From assembly GCF_017829975.1 (NCBI RefSeq), contig NZ_JAEEGA010000001.1, positions 186,001 to 250,000 on the forward strand: a stretch of DNA of 64,000 nt, written 5' to 3'. Below the pieces are notes generated by a model. It did not search any database. It was given only the letters and a program-made list of their open reading frames with translations, and was not told the origin of the DNA. This stretch comes from Vagococcus allomyrinae. Its GTDB lineage: Bacteria > Bacillota > Bacilli > Lactobacillales > Vagococcaceae. This document shows positions 22,428 through 31,366 of the stretch, one piece after another. Position numbers and translations under genes: made by a program. Positions within the stretch are counted from its first letter, which is position 1; each line of letters begins with the position of its first letter.

Positions 22428-24179
22428 TTAATTCGCTGAGACTTTCGCTTGCAGTTGATACATCTCCGCATAGCGTTGACCTAAGTTCAACAAGTGATCA
22501 TGAGTGCCTTGCTCTTTAATCTCGCCGTGATCTAAGACGATGATTTGATCGGCATTTTGGATGGTGGATAAACGATGGGCCACAATAAAAGTGGTTCGTC
22601 CCTCTTTGACCACTTCCATGGCGTGTTGAATAATTTCTTCAGTTTCAGTGTCAATGTGCGACGTGGCCTCATCCAGAATTAAAATTTTAGGATCGCTAGC
22701 TAAAGTTCTGGCAAAAGCGATCAATTGGCGTTCACCAGAAGAGAAGGCTTGTCCTTTTTCGACCACAGGTTCGTGGATGCCTAATGGCAGTTTGTCGATT
22801 AAGGATTTTCCGCCGACTTTTTCAATGGCTTCTTGGACCATCTCGTCGGTGATCTTAGGATCATTCATGCTAATATTGGTTGCCACCGTTCCACTAAAGA
22901 GGTAAGGCTCTTGTAAGACAATACCCATGTGCTCTCGGATACTTTCCCGGTTGTGATCCGCTAGTTCTTGGTTGTCGATTAAAACTTGGCCTTTTTGCGG
23001 GTCGTAAAAACGGAACAGCAAATTGATAATAGAACTTTTGCCTGAACCAGTGTGCCCAACCAAGCCAATGGTTTCGCCTTTGGCAGCGGAAAAATGAATG
23101 TCTTTTAAAATCGGTTTTTCCGGCTGATAGCCAAAGGTGACATGATTAAAGAGAACATGTCCTTCCGTAAACTTGATAGCCTGGGGGCTGTCAGCTTCAA
23201 CGGGCTCATCTAACAATTCAAATACTCGTTTGGCGCCAGATAAAGCTTGCTGTAAAGTGGACATCAGTCGCACAAGCTCTAAAATGGGGTCAAACAACCG
23301 CGAAATATAATTGATAATGACGTAAATCGTCCCGATGGAAAAGCCCATAATCCCATCGACAAACTGAGTGCCCAAATACATCAAAACAGCTAACATCACA
23401 AGGTTTTTAATAAAGGTTGAAAAATCCCAGGACAAGGTTGCGTCTAGACGAATGGATTTTAGTCGAGTGTCCAACCATTTCTGATTGGTTGTTTCAAAAT
23501 CAGCCTGCATATTGTCTTGCTGATGATAAAGTTGCACAATCGACACCCCTTGGACGATTTCAGCAGTGTGACTGTTGAGTTCACTGACTGATTCCCGCCA
23601 GCGTTTGTTAATCGGGGCAGCCAATTTGACGTAAATCCATTGCCAAATCGCAAAGAATGGCAGTAAGACTAACAATCCTGTTCCGATTTGCGGGCTAACC
23701 CAATAGAGGGCGACATAGATTGCCAAGACCGTCAGGATATCAATAATGACGGTATTACTAAAATTTAGATAAAAATTAGTTCTTAATAACTCCACGTCGT
23801 TGACGATGCGGGCAGAGATCTTCCCCGCAGGTTTATCATCAAAGTAGGAAACCGGTAGTTTTTGCATATGCCCATACGCTTCATCCCGTAATTTTTTACT
23901 GACATTATTTGAAGCATAAGCCAATAATAAATAACTGGTATAGCCGCACAAGCTGCTAATCAAGGTGATCAGCATAAAAAAGCCGAATTTCTGCATTAAG
24001 AAACCAAAGTTAACGGAAGCATTATGGGTGATTTGATCAGACACATAGTCAATCATTTGTTTCCCAATCATCGGGACATAGATTGACGTACTAGCTGACA
24101 GTAGGGAAAGGAAAATCCCAAATCCATAACGATAAGGTTCGTATTTAAAATAGCTTAAGAGTCGTTTAAATGTTGTCAT
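22428..24179 (-). CDS. Heterodimeric ABC multidrug exporter subunit, catalytic half (BmrD/EfrD-like)
   Basis: ABC half-transporter of 583 residues: six membrane helices in about residues 15-315, then a nucleotide-binding domain. Walker A is GHTGSGKSS, Walker B ILILDEATSHID with the catalytic glutamate, and the H-loop IVAHR. Its signature is degenerate (FSSGERQ instead of LSGGQ). That pairs with the partner, which has a degenerate Walker B but a good signature, giving one active and one inactive ATP site as in BmrCD, LmrCD and EfrCD. It overlaps the partner gene by 14 bases. Drug or peptide export is inferred from family. Confidence 0.9.
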   Translation of the reverse strand: MTTFKRLLSYFKYEPYRYGFGIFLSLLSASTSIYVPMIGKQMIDYVSDQITHNASVNFGFLMQKFGFFMLITLISSLCGYTSYLLLAYASNNVSKKLRDEAYGHMQKLPVSYFDDKPAGKISARIVNDVELLRTNFYLNFSNTVIIDILTVLAIYVALYWVSPQIGTGLLVLLPFFAIWQWIYVKLAAPINKRWRESVSELNSHTAEIVQGVSIVQLYHQQDNMQADFETTNQKWLDTRLKSIRLDATLSWDFSTFIKNLVMLAVLMYLGTQFVDGIMGFSIGTIYVIINYISRLFDPILELVRLMSTLQQALSGAKRVFELLDEPVEADSPQAIKFTEGHVLFNHVTFGYQPEKPILKDIHFSAAKGETIGLVGHTGSGKSSIINLLFRFYDPQKGQVLIDNQELADHNRESIREHMGIVLQEPYLFSGTVATNISMNDPKITDEMVQEAIEKVGGKSLIDKLPLGIHEPVVEKGQAFSSGERQLIAFARTLASDPKILILDEATSHIDTETEEIIQHAMEVVKEGRTTFIVAHRLSTIQNADQIIVLDHGEIKEQGTHDHLLNLGQRYAEMYQLQAKVSAN

Positions 24180-25908
24180 CTTCTTTCACCTCCATTTGTT
24201 GTGTCATGTATTGCGTGTAGTACCAGCCTTTTGAACGAAGGAGCTCTTGAGGTGAGCCTTGTTCTGCAATGGCACCATCGTCAATAATCAGAACTTTATC
24301 CGCTTCAGCAACGGCCGATAATCGGTGAGTAACAATAATATTGGTTTTGTCTTGGCGAATGGTGCGAATATTGTCGATAATGGCTCGCTCTGTTTTAGCG
24401 TCAACAGCCGATAGAGAATCATCTAGAATCAATAAATCAGGCTTGCGAATTAAGGCTCGGGCGATCGACACCCGTTGTTTTTGACCACCGGAAATGGAGA
24501 CGCCTTTCTCACCAATTAAGGTTTCCAGACCGTCTGCCATGTGGCTGATATCTGTCGTAAAGTTAGCTGACTCGATGGCTTCGGCCATTTCAATTTCATC
24601 GGCATGGCGGTTTCCAAAACGAATGTTATGTCCCACGGTTTTTGAGAATAAAATATGCTCTTGAGGGACGTAGCCAATCAATCCTTCTAATTTTTCCATG
24701 TCGTACTCTTGAATAAAGCGGCCATTGATTTTAATGGTGCCAGTTTCGCTTACTGGGTATTGGCGCAATAATTGGCGAATTAATGTGGTTTTCCCGCTCC
24801 CGGTTTTCCCGACGATGCCCAGTGTTTCTCCTCGTTTTAATTCAAATTCAATTTGCTTAAGCGTCGTGGTTTCGTTTGTCGGGTATTGGAACATGTACTG
24901 ATTAAATTGAATGTCATTAATAGCGTCAATGGTTTCCTCGCCATTTTTTTCCAATTGATCCTCAGCTTGAAGCAATTCGTCAATTTTTCTAAAGGAAACA
25001 TTGCCTTGCTGGTAGACCAGGACAATATCCGATAAGCCCCAAATCGCCCCACTTAGCATACCTAAATAGATTTGAAAAGCGATTAGTTGGCCGATGGTCA
25101 TTTGACCTTGACTGATTAGATAACCACTATAAGTTAAGCCAATAGCAGTACTGAGGCCAGTTAACAATTTCGCAATTTGATTAATCGCCCCGTTATAAAC
25201 CACAAGATTATTGGCTTTTTTTAATACGGCAGCTGTTCGTTTTTCAAAACGGGTTTGTTCGAGCTTCTTTTTACCATAAGCTCGCATAACGCGAACACCG
25301 TCGACCATTTCTAAGACTTCGTTGCTTAATTTTGCGACAGTGTCCCGGTTATCTTCATAAAGGACATCAATTTTTTTCCATAAACGGTAGACGATATAAC
25401 CGAATAAGACTAACGGCAAGGCGCTGACAGTTGCGGCCTTCCAAGACGTGGTAATGATCATAATGATCAGAATACTGATGGCCCATGTGACATTGGAGAC
25501 AATTAACATAAAGCCGTAACCGATGGTATCTCCTAAATAATCAATGTCACTGGTCATGCGGGTCATTAAGTCCCCAGAGCGGAATCGCTCATAGAAAGGG
25601 GTCCTTAGATTCAATAACTTTTTATAAGTTTTTCGTCTCATTTCTGATTGGTAACGATAAGATTGACCAAATAAAGTCATAACCCAGATGATGTCTGTGA
25701 TAAAAATACAGATGATGCTGATTAGAAAAATGCTTAAAATAATACCTAGATTTTCGCTTGTTAAGGCCCCATCAACAATGGCATCAATAAAGCGTTGAAT
25801 AATTAAATTAGGAATTAAAGTCAAACCAGATGATACAATGGCAAAAAAGGTTGCCAGTCCATAAATGACTGGATGCTGTTTAATATACTGCCAAAATGTT
25901 TTTAACAT
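24166..25908 (-). CDS. Heterodimeric ABC multidrug exporter subunit, degenerate-site half (BmrC/EfrC-like)
   Basis: 580-residue half-transporter with six membrane helices (about 15-310) and a C-terminal nucleotide-binding domain. Walker A GKTGSGKTT, signature ISGGQKQR and H-loop VTHR are canonical, but Walker B reads LLILDDSLSAVD, with aspartate in place of the catalytic glutamate. This is the hallmark of the non-hydrolysing site in heterodimeric exporters. First gene of a two-gene operon. Upstream lie a leader peptide and a factor-independent terminator, so expression is probably controlled by attenuation. Confidence 0.9.
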   Translation of the reverse strand: MLKTFWQYIKQHPVIYGLATFFAIVSSGLTLIPNLIIQRFIDAIVDGALTSENLGIILSIFLISIICIFITDIIWVMTLFGQSYRYQSEMRRKTYKKLLNLRTPFYERFRSGDLMTRMTSDIDYLGDTIGYGFMLIVSNVTWAISILIIMIITTSWKAATVSALPLVLFGYIVYRLWKKIDVLYEDNRDTVAKLSNEVLEMVDGVRVMRAYGKKKLEQTRFEKRTAAVLKKANNLVVYNGAINQIAKLLTGLSTAIGLTYSGYLISQGQMTIGQLIAFQIYLGMLSGAIWGLSDIVLVYQQGNVSFRKIDELLQAEDQLEKNGEETIDAINDIQFNQYMFQYPTNETTTLKQIEFELKRGETLGIVGKTGSGKTTLIRQLLRQYPVSETGTIKINGRFIQEYDMEKLEGLIGYVPQEHILFSKTVGHNIRFGNRHADEIEMAEAIESANFTTDISHMADGLETLIGEKGVSISGGQKQRVSIARALIRKPDLLILDDSLSAVDAKTERAIIDNIRTIRQDKTNIIVTHRLSAVAEADKVLIIDDGAIAEQGSPQELLRSKGWYYTQYMTQQMEVKEDDNI

Positions 25909-25954
25909 ACGTAGTTACTCCTCGCTAATAGATCGTTTAAAATTGTTTAGTAGA

Positions 25955-26015
25955 TAAAAAAGCGCACAAAAAAACCGATAATATGTTGAATCATACTTCA
26001 CACATTACCGGTTTG
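25955..26015 (-). terminator. Attenuator terminator upstream of the ABC exporter operon
   Basis: On the minus strand AAACCGGTAATGTG and CATATTATCGGTTT pair over 14 positions (two G-U) around a loop of about 15 bases, followed by TTTTTTGTGCGCTTTTTT. It sits between the leader peptide stop (26051) and the first exporter gene (25908), so it would cut off the operon unless disrupted. Confidence 0.7.
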
Positions 26016-26050
26016 GTTATTTAATATGCTCGTGATGCCTTGCTGACTTT

Positions 26051-26161
26051 TTACTTAAAAAAAGACTGATGCTGCACTAAAATAGAGACCGAATAAGGAG
26101 TTAGTTGATTCACATTGTTTTTATTTAATTGAGATTGGTTAATTAAAATAACAGTTTTCAT
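26051..26161 (-). CDS. 36-residue leader peptide of the ABC exporter operon
   Basis: ATG with GGAAAGGAG eight bases upstream opens a 36-codon ORF beginning MKTVILINQSQLNKNNVNQL and ending in HQSFFK. It ends 36 bases before the attenuator hairpin. The layout (good ribosome site, short peptide, terminator, drug exporter) matches bmrB-bmrCD of Bacillus subtilis, where ribosome stalling by translation inhibitors relieves termination. Sequence similarity to BmrB is not evident, so the analogy is one of architecture. Confidence 0.55.
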   Translation of the reverse strand: MKTVILINQSQLNKNNVNQLTPYSVSILVQHQSFFK

Positions 26162-26388
26162 GAGTCATACTCCTTTCCTTAATTTTTAGTTTCGCTTCTT
26201 TTACTTAACTTCTTCAATTTACTATAAATAAATTAGAATGTAAAGGTTTTTTTTACAAATGAATCGTTTATGTTGTGAATTAAGGGGGAGTATAGGGAGT
26301 TCTAAGGAATTATATTGACTTATTTCGCGGCTAGAAAAGAAGGTATGACGAATTTTTACCGTATTTTCCACTAATTTATCCATTATTT
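26162..26388. other. Divergent intergenic region between exporter and xyloglucan operons
   Basis: AT-rich with no further ORF. It must carry the minus-strand promoter of the exporter leader and the plus-strand promoter of the GH3 operon, but I cannot assign either with a good -35/-10 pair. Confidence 0.4.
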
Positions 26389-26402
26389 AGGTAACGCTTT
26401 CT
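26389..26402. promoter_or_regulatory. Candidate CcpA (cre) site before the GH3 operon
   Basis: The minus strand reads AGAAAGCGTTACCT, matching 11 of 14 positions of the cre consensus TGWAANCGNTNWCA, with the central CG intact. It lies 38 bases before the GH3 start codon. Confidence 0.4.
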
Positions 26403-26439
26403 TGATAGACTAGTTTTAATAGAGAGAGGAGACGGGTTG

Positions 26440-29124
26440 ATGACTGAAGAACAACTTGAAGAATTAGTGACGTCGTTAATTAATCAATTGACATTAGCAG
26501 AAAAAATCGGTTTTTTATCGACTAAACAAAGTGGTGTTTCACGCCTTCAGATTGGTGATTATGAAGTGGGAGGGGAGGCGGCTCATGGTGTTGTTGTCAG
26601 AGAGGGAACACCAACTACCAGTTTTTCCATCCCCTTAGGATTATCGCAAACATGGAATCCAGAGCTTCTTAAAGAAGTGGGAAATGTAATCGGAACTGAA
26701 GCTCGTATTTTATACAATCAAAGTGGCAAGCGAAGTTGGTTGACATTATGGGCGCCTACGATTGATATGGAGCGGGATCCTCGTTGGGGACGCAATGAAG
26801 AGGCTTATGGCGAAGATCCTTATTTGACGGGGCGACTAAGTGTTGGTCTGATTAAAGGCATGCAGGGTGAAGGGCCTTACGTAAAAATGGTAGCGGCTCC
26901 AAAACATTTTTTCGGTAATAACAATGAGATCGGGCGGGAGGATCAATCAAACACTATTCATCCACGGATTAAACATGAGTATTATTTGAAAGCTTTTAAA
27001 CCCGCATTTGTTGAAGGGCGAGCGCAGTCGATGATGACTGCTTATAATGGCGTTAATGGCATTCCATGTATGCAAATAGAGGAAATCAATGACATAGTAA
27101 AAGGCGCTTGGCAAATGGATGGTTTTGTCGTGAGCGATGGTGGTGCCTTGACCTTAAATGTTGAGGCGTACAAGTATCATGGTCGCTTTGCTGAAGCTTT
27201 GGCAGATTCATTAAAGCACGGAGTGGATTGTTTCGTGGATGAAAAAGAACTAGTGGAAGAAGCAGCATGGCTGGCTTATAGACAAGGATTAATCTCAGAG
27301 GAAGATGTGACCGAGGCAGTTAGACGAATTTTACGAGTGAGAGCACGAATGGGTCAGTTTTCACCATCACCATATGACCAGGTTGATGAGACCTTATTAG
27401 CTGGGCAGACTCATGGTGAACTGTCACAACAAGTGGCCTTGGAACAAGTCGTGCTCTTGAAAAATCAACACCTTCCCCTCAATTCTCAAGCGCGTATACT
27501 TGTAACCGGCCCTCTTGCTAATCGCTTACCTCGCGATTGGTATGGAGGAATTTCGCCCTATGGTAAGACGATTTATCAAGGGTTACGTGATGAAGGATTG
27601 GAGCAGGTGTTATTAGTTGATAGTGATAGTCAAGGCTATTTCAAATTGGCCGATGGTCGTTATCTATCAATTAAGAATGGCCAGTTGATTGCTAGTGAGG
27701 ACAAATCACTATTTACATTGGAGCGTTGGGGGGCTGGCAGTTATTTAATAAAAGATAGTGACTCAAGTCGTTATCTAAGATATACCGACAATGCTTCTTT
27801 CAACTTACATCAATCAGAAGTTTACGACTGGTTTATTAAAGAGAAATGGCTCAGTCAAGATGAAATAACTTGGCAAACTTGGGATGGTCAAGAGATAACG
27901 GTATTAGCCGATGGGCAAGTTGTAGCAGGAAAAGGTCCGGGGACTGAATTAATATTTGAGTGTCACTACCAAGGTATTCAAGAAGCGGCCGCTATATCAG
28001 AGACAGTTGATCAAACCATTATTGTGGTAGGAAATCATCCGTTGATTAACGGCAAGGAGCAAGAGGATCGTCCAAGTATGGCATTGCCTGAGTATCAGCA
28101 AGAATTGATACGACAAGTGATGAAAAAAGGGGGAGAGGTGCTCCTTGTCATTGTAGGTAGTTATCCCTTTGAATTAGGTGAATTGGCGAATATTCCGACG
28201 ATTATCTTCTCTGCTCACGGCGGACAAGAGCTAGGCTCTGCCATAAGCCAGATAATATACGGTCGCGTGGCGCCAACGGGAAAGCTAAGCCAGACATGGT
28301 ATCAAGAGGAAGGATTGCTCCCAGAGATAAGTGAGTATGATATTAGTCGAACAGGTATGACCTATCAGTATGCCCAAAGCAATGTGCTCTATCCCTTTGG
28401 TTACGGTTTAACTTTCGGTGAACTAGGGTTGAAGTCCTTGTCTAGCGATCAAGAACGGTGGCAAGAAGGGGAGGCGATTGACATTGAGTTAGTTCTTGAA
28501 AATACTGCAGGGCATCCGATTACGGAAACCGTTCAGCTATATTTGAAGGTAGAAGGAGAAGATAAGTTAAGACGCCCGCTAAAATCCTTAGTAGGGTTTA
28601 GAAAAGTAACCGTTGCACCTTATTCAGAGCTGAAAATTAGACTGGTTGTTGAAGCCGAGGCGGCTCATTATTGGGATGTTGCCTGGAATCGTTGGGTATT
28701 TCCAAGTGGAAAAGGAATCATAAGTGCCGGTTTCTCTTCGGAAACAGTCAGGGAAACAACACTCTCTTTAGAAGGGCGAATTCGCCAAGGTCGTCCTCTT
28801 AGTAGTTTAAGAGATCCAGCTAATTTTGATGAGTATCATCAGATCGCCTTAACGGTTAATAAATTTAAAGAAAAAGGGGTTCTGCTGGAGGCAGGAGGTA
28901 GGGTTGAGTATTTTGCTGTTGAAGCGGTAAAAGGTGACGAGATGATGATTGAGTTAGAAGCAGTTGAACTAACTGAGTTAGTAGTCAGTTGGGGGCAACA
29001 TCGACAATCTCAACAAGTCTCAGGCCCTTCCTCAATTATTTGGCAAGCACCAATGACAGGTAAGGAGACGTTTAGTCTAACCAGTAATCAGCCCGTCTTT
29101 ATTAAGACGATGAAGGGAGGATAG
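26440..29124 (+). CDS. Intracellular glycoside hydrolase family 3 (beta-glucosidase-like)
   Basis: GH3 enzyme of 894 residues, without a signal peptide, expected to remove beta-linked glucose (or xylose) from imported oligosaccharides. The TIM-barrel domain has APTIDMERDPRWGRNEEAYG (about 106-125), KHFFGNNNE and the nucleophile Asp233 in VVSDGGAL. The second domain with VVGNHPLI and the FnIII-like domain (from about 690) follow. Between about residues 390 and 510 there is an inserted beta-rich module (YFKLADGRYLSIKNGQ; RYLRYTDNASFNL), trefoil/fascin-like in feel. ATG 26440 has AGGAG eight bases upstream. It starts a six-gene operon and ends one base before GH95. Confidence 0.92.
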   Translation: MTEEQLEELVTSLINQLTLAEKIGFLSTKQSGVSRLQIGDYEVGGEAAHGVVVREGTPTTSFSIPLGLSQTWNPELLKEVGNVIGTEARILYNQSGKRSWLTLWAPTIDMERDPRWGRNEEAYGEDPYLTGRLSVGLIKGMQGEGPYVKMVAAPKHFFGNNNEIGREDQSNTIHPRIKHEYYLKAFKPAFVEGRAQSMMTAYNGVNGIPCMQIEEINDIVKGAWQMDGFVVSDGGALTLNVEAYKYHGRFAEALADSLKHGVDCFVDEKELVEEAAWLAYRQGLISEEDVTEAVRRILRVRARMGQFSPSPYDQVDETLLAGQTHGELSQQVALEQVVLLKNQHLPLNSQARILVTGPLANRLPRDWYGGISPYGKTIYQGLRDEGLEQVLLVDSDSQGYFKLADGRYLSIKNGQLIASEDKSLFTLERWGAGSYLIKDSDSSRYLRYTDNASFNLHQSEVYDWFIKEKWLSQDEITWQTWDGQEITVLADGQVVAGKGPGTELIFECHYQGIQEAAAISETVDQTIIVVGNHPLINGKEQEDRPSMALPEYQQELIRQVMKKGGEVLLVIVGSYPFELGELANIPTIIFSAHGGQELGSAISQIIYGRVAPTGKLSQTWYQEEGLLPEISEYDISRTGMTYQYAQSNVLYPFGYGLTFGELGLKSLSSDQERWQEGEAIDIELVLENTAGHPITETVQLYLKVEGEDKLRRPLKSLVGFRKVTVAPYSELKIRLVVEAEAAHYWDVAWNRWVFPSGKGIISAGFSSETVRETTLSLEGRIRQGRPLSSLRDPANFDEYHQIALTVNKFKEKGVLLEAGGRVEYFAVEAVKGDEMMIELEAVELTELVVSWGQHRQSQQVSGPSSIIWQAPMTGKETFSLTSNQPVFIKTMKGG

Positions 29125-29125
29125 G

Positions 29126-31351
29126 ATGATAAAGCAAATCAAGCTCAGTCAACCAGCTAATTGTTGGGAAGAAGGATTAATTGCCGGTAATGGTGAATTA
29201 GGCGTGATTTTGTTTGGAGACTCTCACGAGGAGCGTTTAATCGGCTCCCATCATCGCCTGTTTTTAAAGCGTGAAGACATGAATTTTTTACCGGATATGG
29301 CGCCTGTTTTACCGGATTTGAGAAGAATGATTGAGACAGATGGCTATTCGAAGGCAAGTCAGTATTATGAGCAAAGCGCGTTGGCTAAAGGGTATCAAGG
29401 GTTAACGATGAGTGACCCTTTTCATCCTATTTTTGAGTTGACGTTTAAGCGTCAACAAGCGTCAGTTCAACATTACGAACGGCAGATTGACCTAACCCAT
29501 GGTGTCATTCAAACCTCTGTCATAGAGGTGGCAGGGCCAGTTATCACAAAGGAAGTCTTTGTACCAAAAGGACAGTCGAAAATTTATGTCAAGCTTTCAA
29601 GTAATCAACCGCTGGCAGTCACAATATCGCTAAGCGACTTTCAAGAAGAAGGCCTCTTTCAGAAGATGGTGCCTGTCAAACAAGGGCTTTGTCAGCGAAA
29701 TACGTATGGAGACCAAACAGGATATGAGACGCATTTAACATGGGAAACAGATGGAAACGCCTGTGCCCAGTGCTCGCAAGTGAGTTTTACGGAAGTGACG
29801 GAATTAACCTTGCAATTGGAAGTGGTGTTAAGTGACAAGTGGCCAGTTAATTATCAATTACCAACATTGTCGTATGGGGACCAACGTCAGCAGCATGTTA
29901 GGGCATTTAGCCAGCGGTTTAATCAGACTGATTTTAGTTTGGCAGATTCTCAAGAGTGGCAAAAAACTCAGGAAGAGCTCATGGCTGAACTTCAGGTCAC
30001 TCAACAAATTCCAACCATTTTTTTTGAAAAACTGTACCACATGAGCCGTTACGTCATATTATCATACTCAGGAAAAGGACTACCTAATCTTCAGGGAATC
30101 TGGACTGGGACTTTTGCGCCTGCATGGAGTGGTGATTACACCTTTGATACGAATGTTCAATTGGCCATTTCATCTTTGGCTAGCTTAGGCTTATTTGAAG
30201 AGTACGAACAAGTCTTTCGACATCTGGCAGACTTTTATGACGATTTTGAAATCAATGCCAAGAGTTATTACAATTGCCCGGGGTATTTAGTTCCAGTTCA
30301 TGCTAGTACGACGGCAAGACATGTTCATTGGAACAGTGAATGGCCCCTTATTTTTTGGACGGCAGGGGGTGCTTGGCTCGCTCATTTTTATTTTGAATTA
30401 TGGGAATATCAACAAGATGAAGTCTTTTTAAAAAAGGTCTGTCTACCCTTTCATCAGCAAATTATTGCTTTTTATCTGAGTTTTTTACAAGAAAAAGAGG
30501 GTGAGGTTCTCTTTCAGCCATCCTATTCAGCAGAAAATGGGATGGGGGACAATGCCACAATGGATATTGCCGCCCTTAAAGAAGTGTTGGTCCATACGAT
30601 TGAAATGTTGACCATGTTGAAAGAACCGCTACCTGAGGCGTATTTGCCATTATTACAGTCATTGCCAGCTTATGACGTGTCAGAGAATGGCGTATTGCGA
30701 GAATGGCTTGATCTAAGAACGAGTGAAAACTTTAACCATCGGCACTTTTCGCAGTTTTATCCAATTTTTCAAAGCAAGGAATTGACAAAAACATCTGAAG
30801 TGTTATGGCAAGGTGCCCAACAAGCGTACACAGAAAAAATGAGCGCATGGCTTTTAAATGATCAAGCTGATACAAGTTCGTCTCACGGCCGAATTCATGC
30901 GATCATGTGTGGGATTTCATTAGAACGTTTGGAGGAAGTAACAGAGTCTTTTGAGTTGTTAATTAGGCGAAGAGCGATGTATTCAACGATGGTCACCTCG
31001 CATTATGATCATGGAGAAGTCTTTAATGTGGATGCTAATGGGGCATTTCCTAAAGTGATTCATGATTGCCTCTGTTATATGGAAACCCCTGAACACCTGA
31101 CGTTGTTTAAACTAGTTCCTTATTGGTTAGAAAAGGGAAAAATGTCCGGAATCTTTTTGCCAAAAGGTGTTATAATCAATCAAATTGTTTGGAATATCAA
31201 AGAAGGACAGGCTAGAATTGAACTATATGCAAGTCAACGAACTGAACTAACGATTAGTCTAGGAAATATTCCTGGCAATAAAAAGGGAACGGCTATCAAG
31301 GTGTTGGAATTGGCAAAAGGACAGACTAAAATTGTCGACTGGTATTTTTAA
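29126..31351 (+). CDS. Glycoside hydrolase family 95 (alpha-L-fucosidase / alpha-L-galactosidase type)
   Basis: 741-residue cytoplasmic GH95 enzyme; the family removes alpha-1,2-L-fucose or L-galactose, as on xyloglucan side chains. The N-terminal beta-sandwich begins with GLIAGNGELGVILFGD (about residues 13-28). The helical barrel carries the family blocks NLQGIWTGTFAPAWSGDYTF (about 317-336), then NVQLA, and HVHWNSEWPLIFWTAGGAWL (about 392-411). No signal peptide, so substrate must be imported. It follows GH3 after one base and precedes the sensor kinase by 15. Coupling with the GH31 alpha-xylosidase downstream is what points to xyloglucan. Confidence 0.88.
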   Translation: MIKQIKLSQPANCWEEGLIAGNGELGVILFGDSHEERLIGSHHRLFLKREDMNFLPDMAPVLPDLRRMIETDGYSKASQYYEQSALAKGYQGLTMSDPFHPIFELTFKRQQASVQHYERQIDLTHGVIQTSVIEVAGPVITKEVFVPKGQSKIYVKLSSNQPLAVTISLSDFQEEGLFQKMVPVKQGLCQRNTYGDQTGYETHLTWETDGNACAQCSQVSFTEVTELTLQLEVVLSDKWPVNYQLPTLSYGDQRQQHVRAFSQRFNQTDFSLADSQEWQKTQEELMAELQVTQQIPTIFFEKLYHMSRYVILSYSGKGLPNLQGIWTGTFAPAWSGDYTFDTNVQLAISSLASLGLFEEYEQVFRHLADFYDDFEINAKSYYNCPGYLVPVHASTTARHVHWNSEWPLIFWTAGGAWLAHFYFELWEYQQDEVFLKKVCLPFHQQIIAFYLSFLQEKEGEVLFQPSYSAENGMGDNATMDIAALKEVLVHTIEMLTMLKEPLPEAYLPLLQSLPAYDVSENGVLREWLDLRTSENFNHRHFSQFYPIFQSKELTKTSEVLWQGAQQAYTEKMSAWLLNDQADTSSSHGRIHAIMCGISLERLEEVTESFELLIRRRAMYSTMVTSHYDHGEVFNVDANGAFPKVIHDCLCYMETPEHLTLFKLVPYWLEKGKMSGIFLPKGVIINQIVWNIKEGQARIELYASQRTELTISLGNIPGNKKGTAIKVLELAKGQTKIVDWYF

Positions 31352-31366
31352 AAAGGGGTAGAGAAT

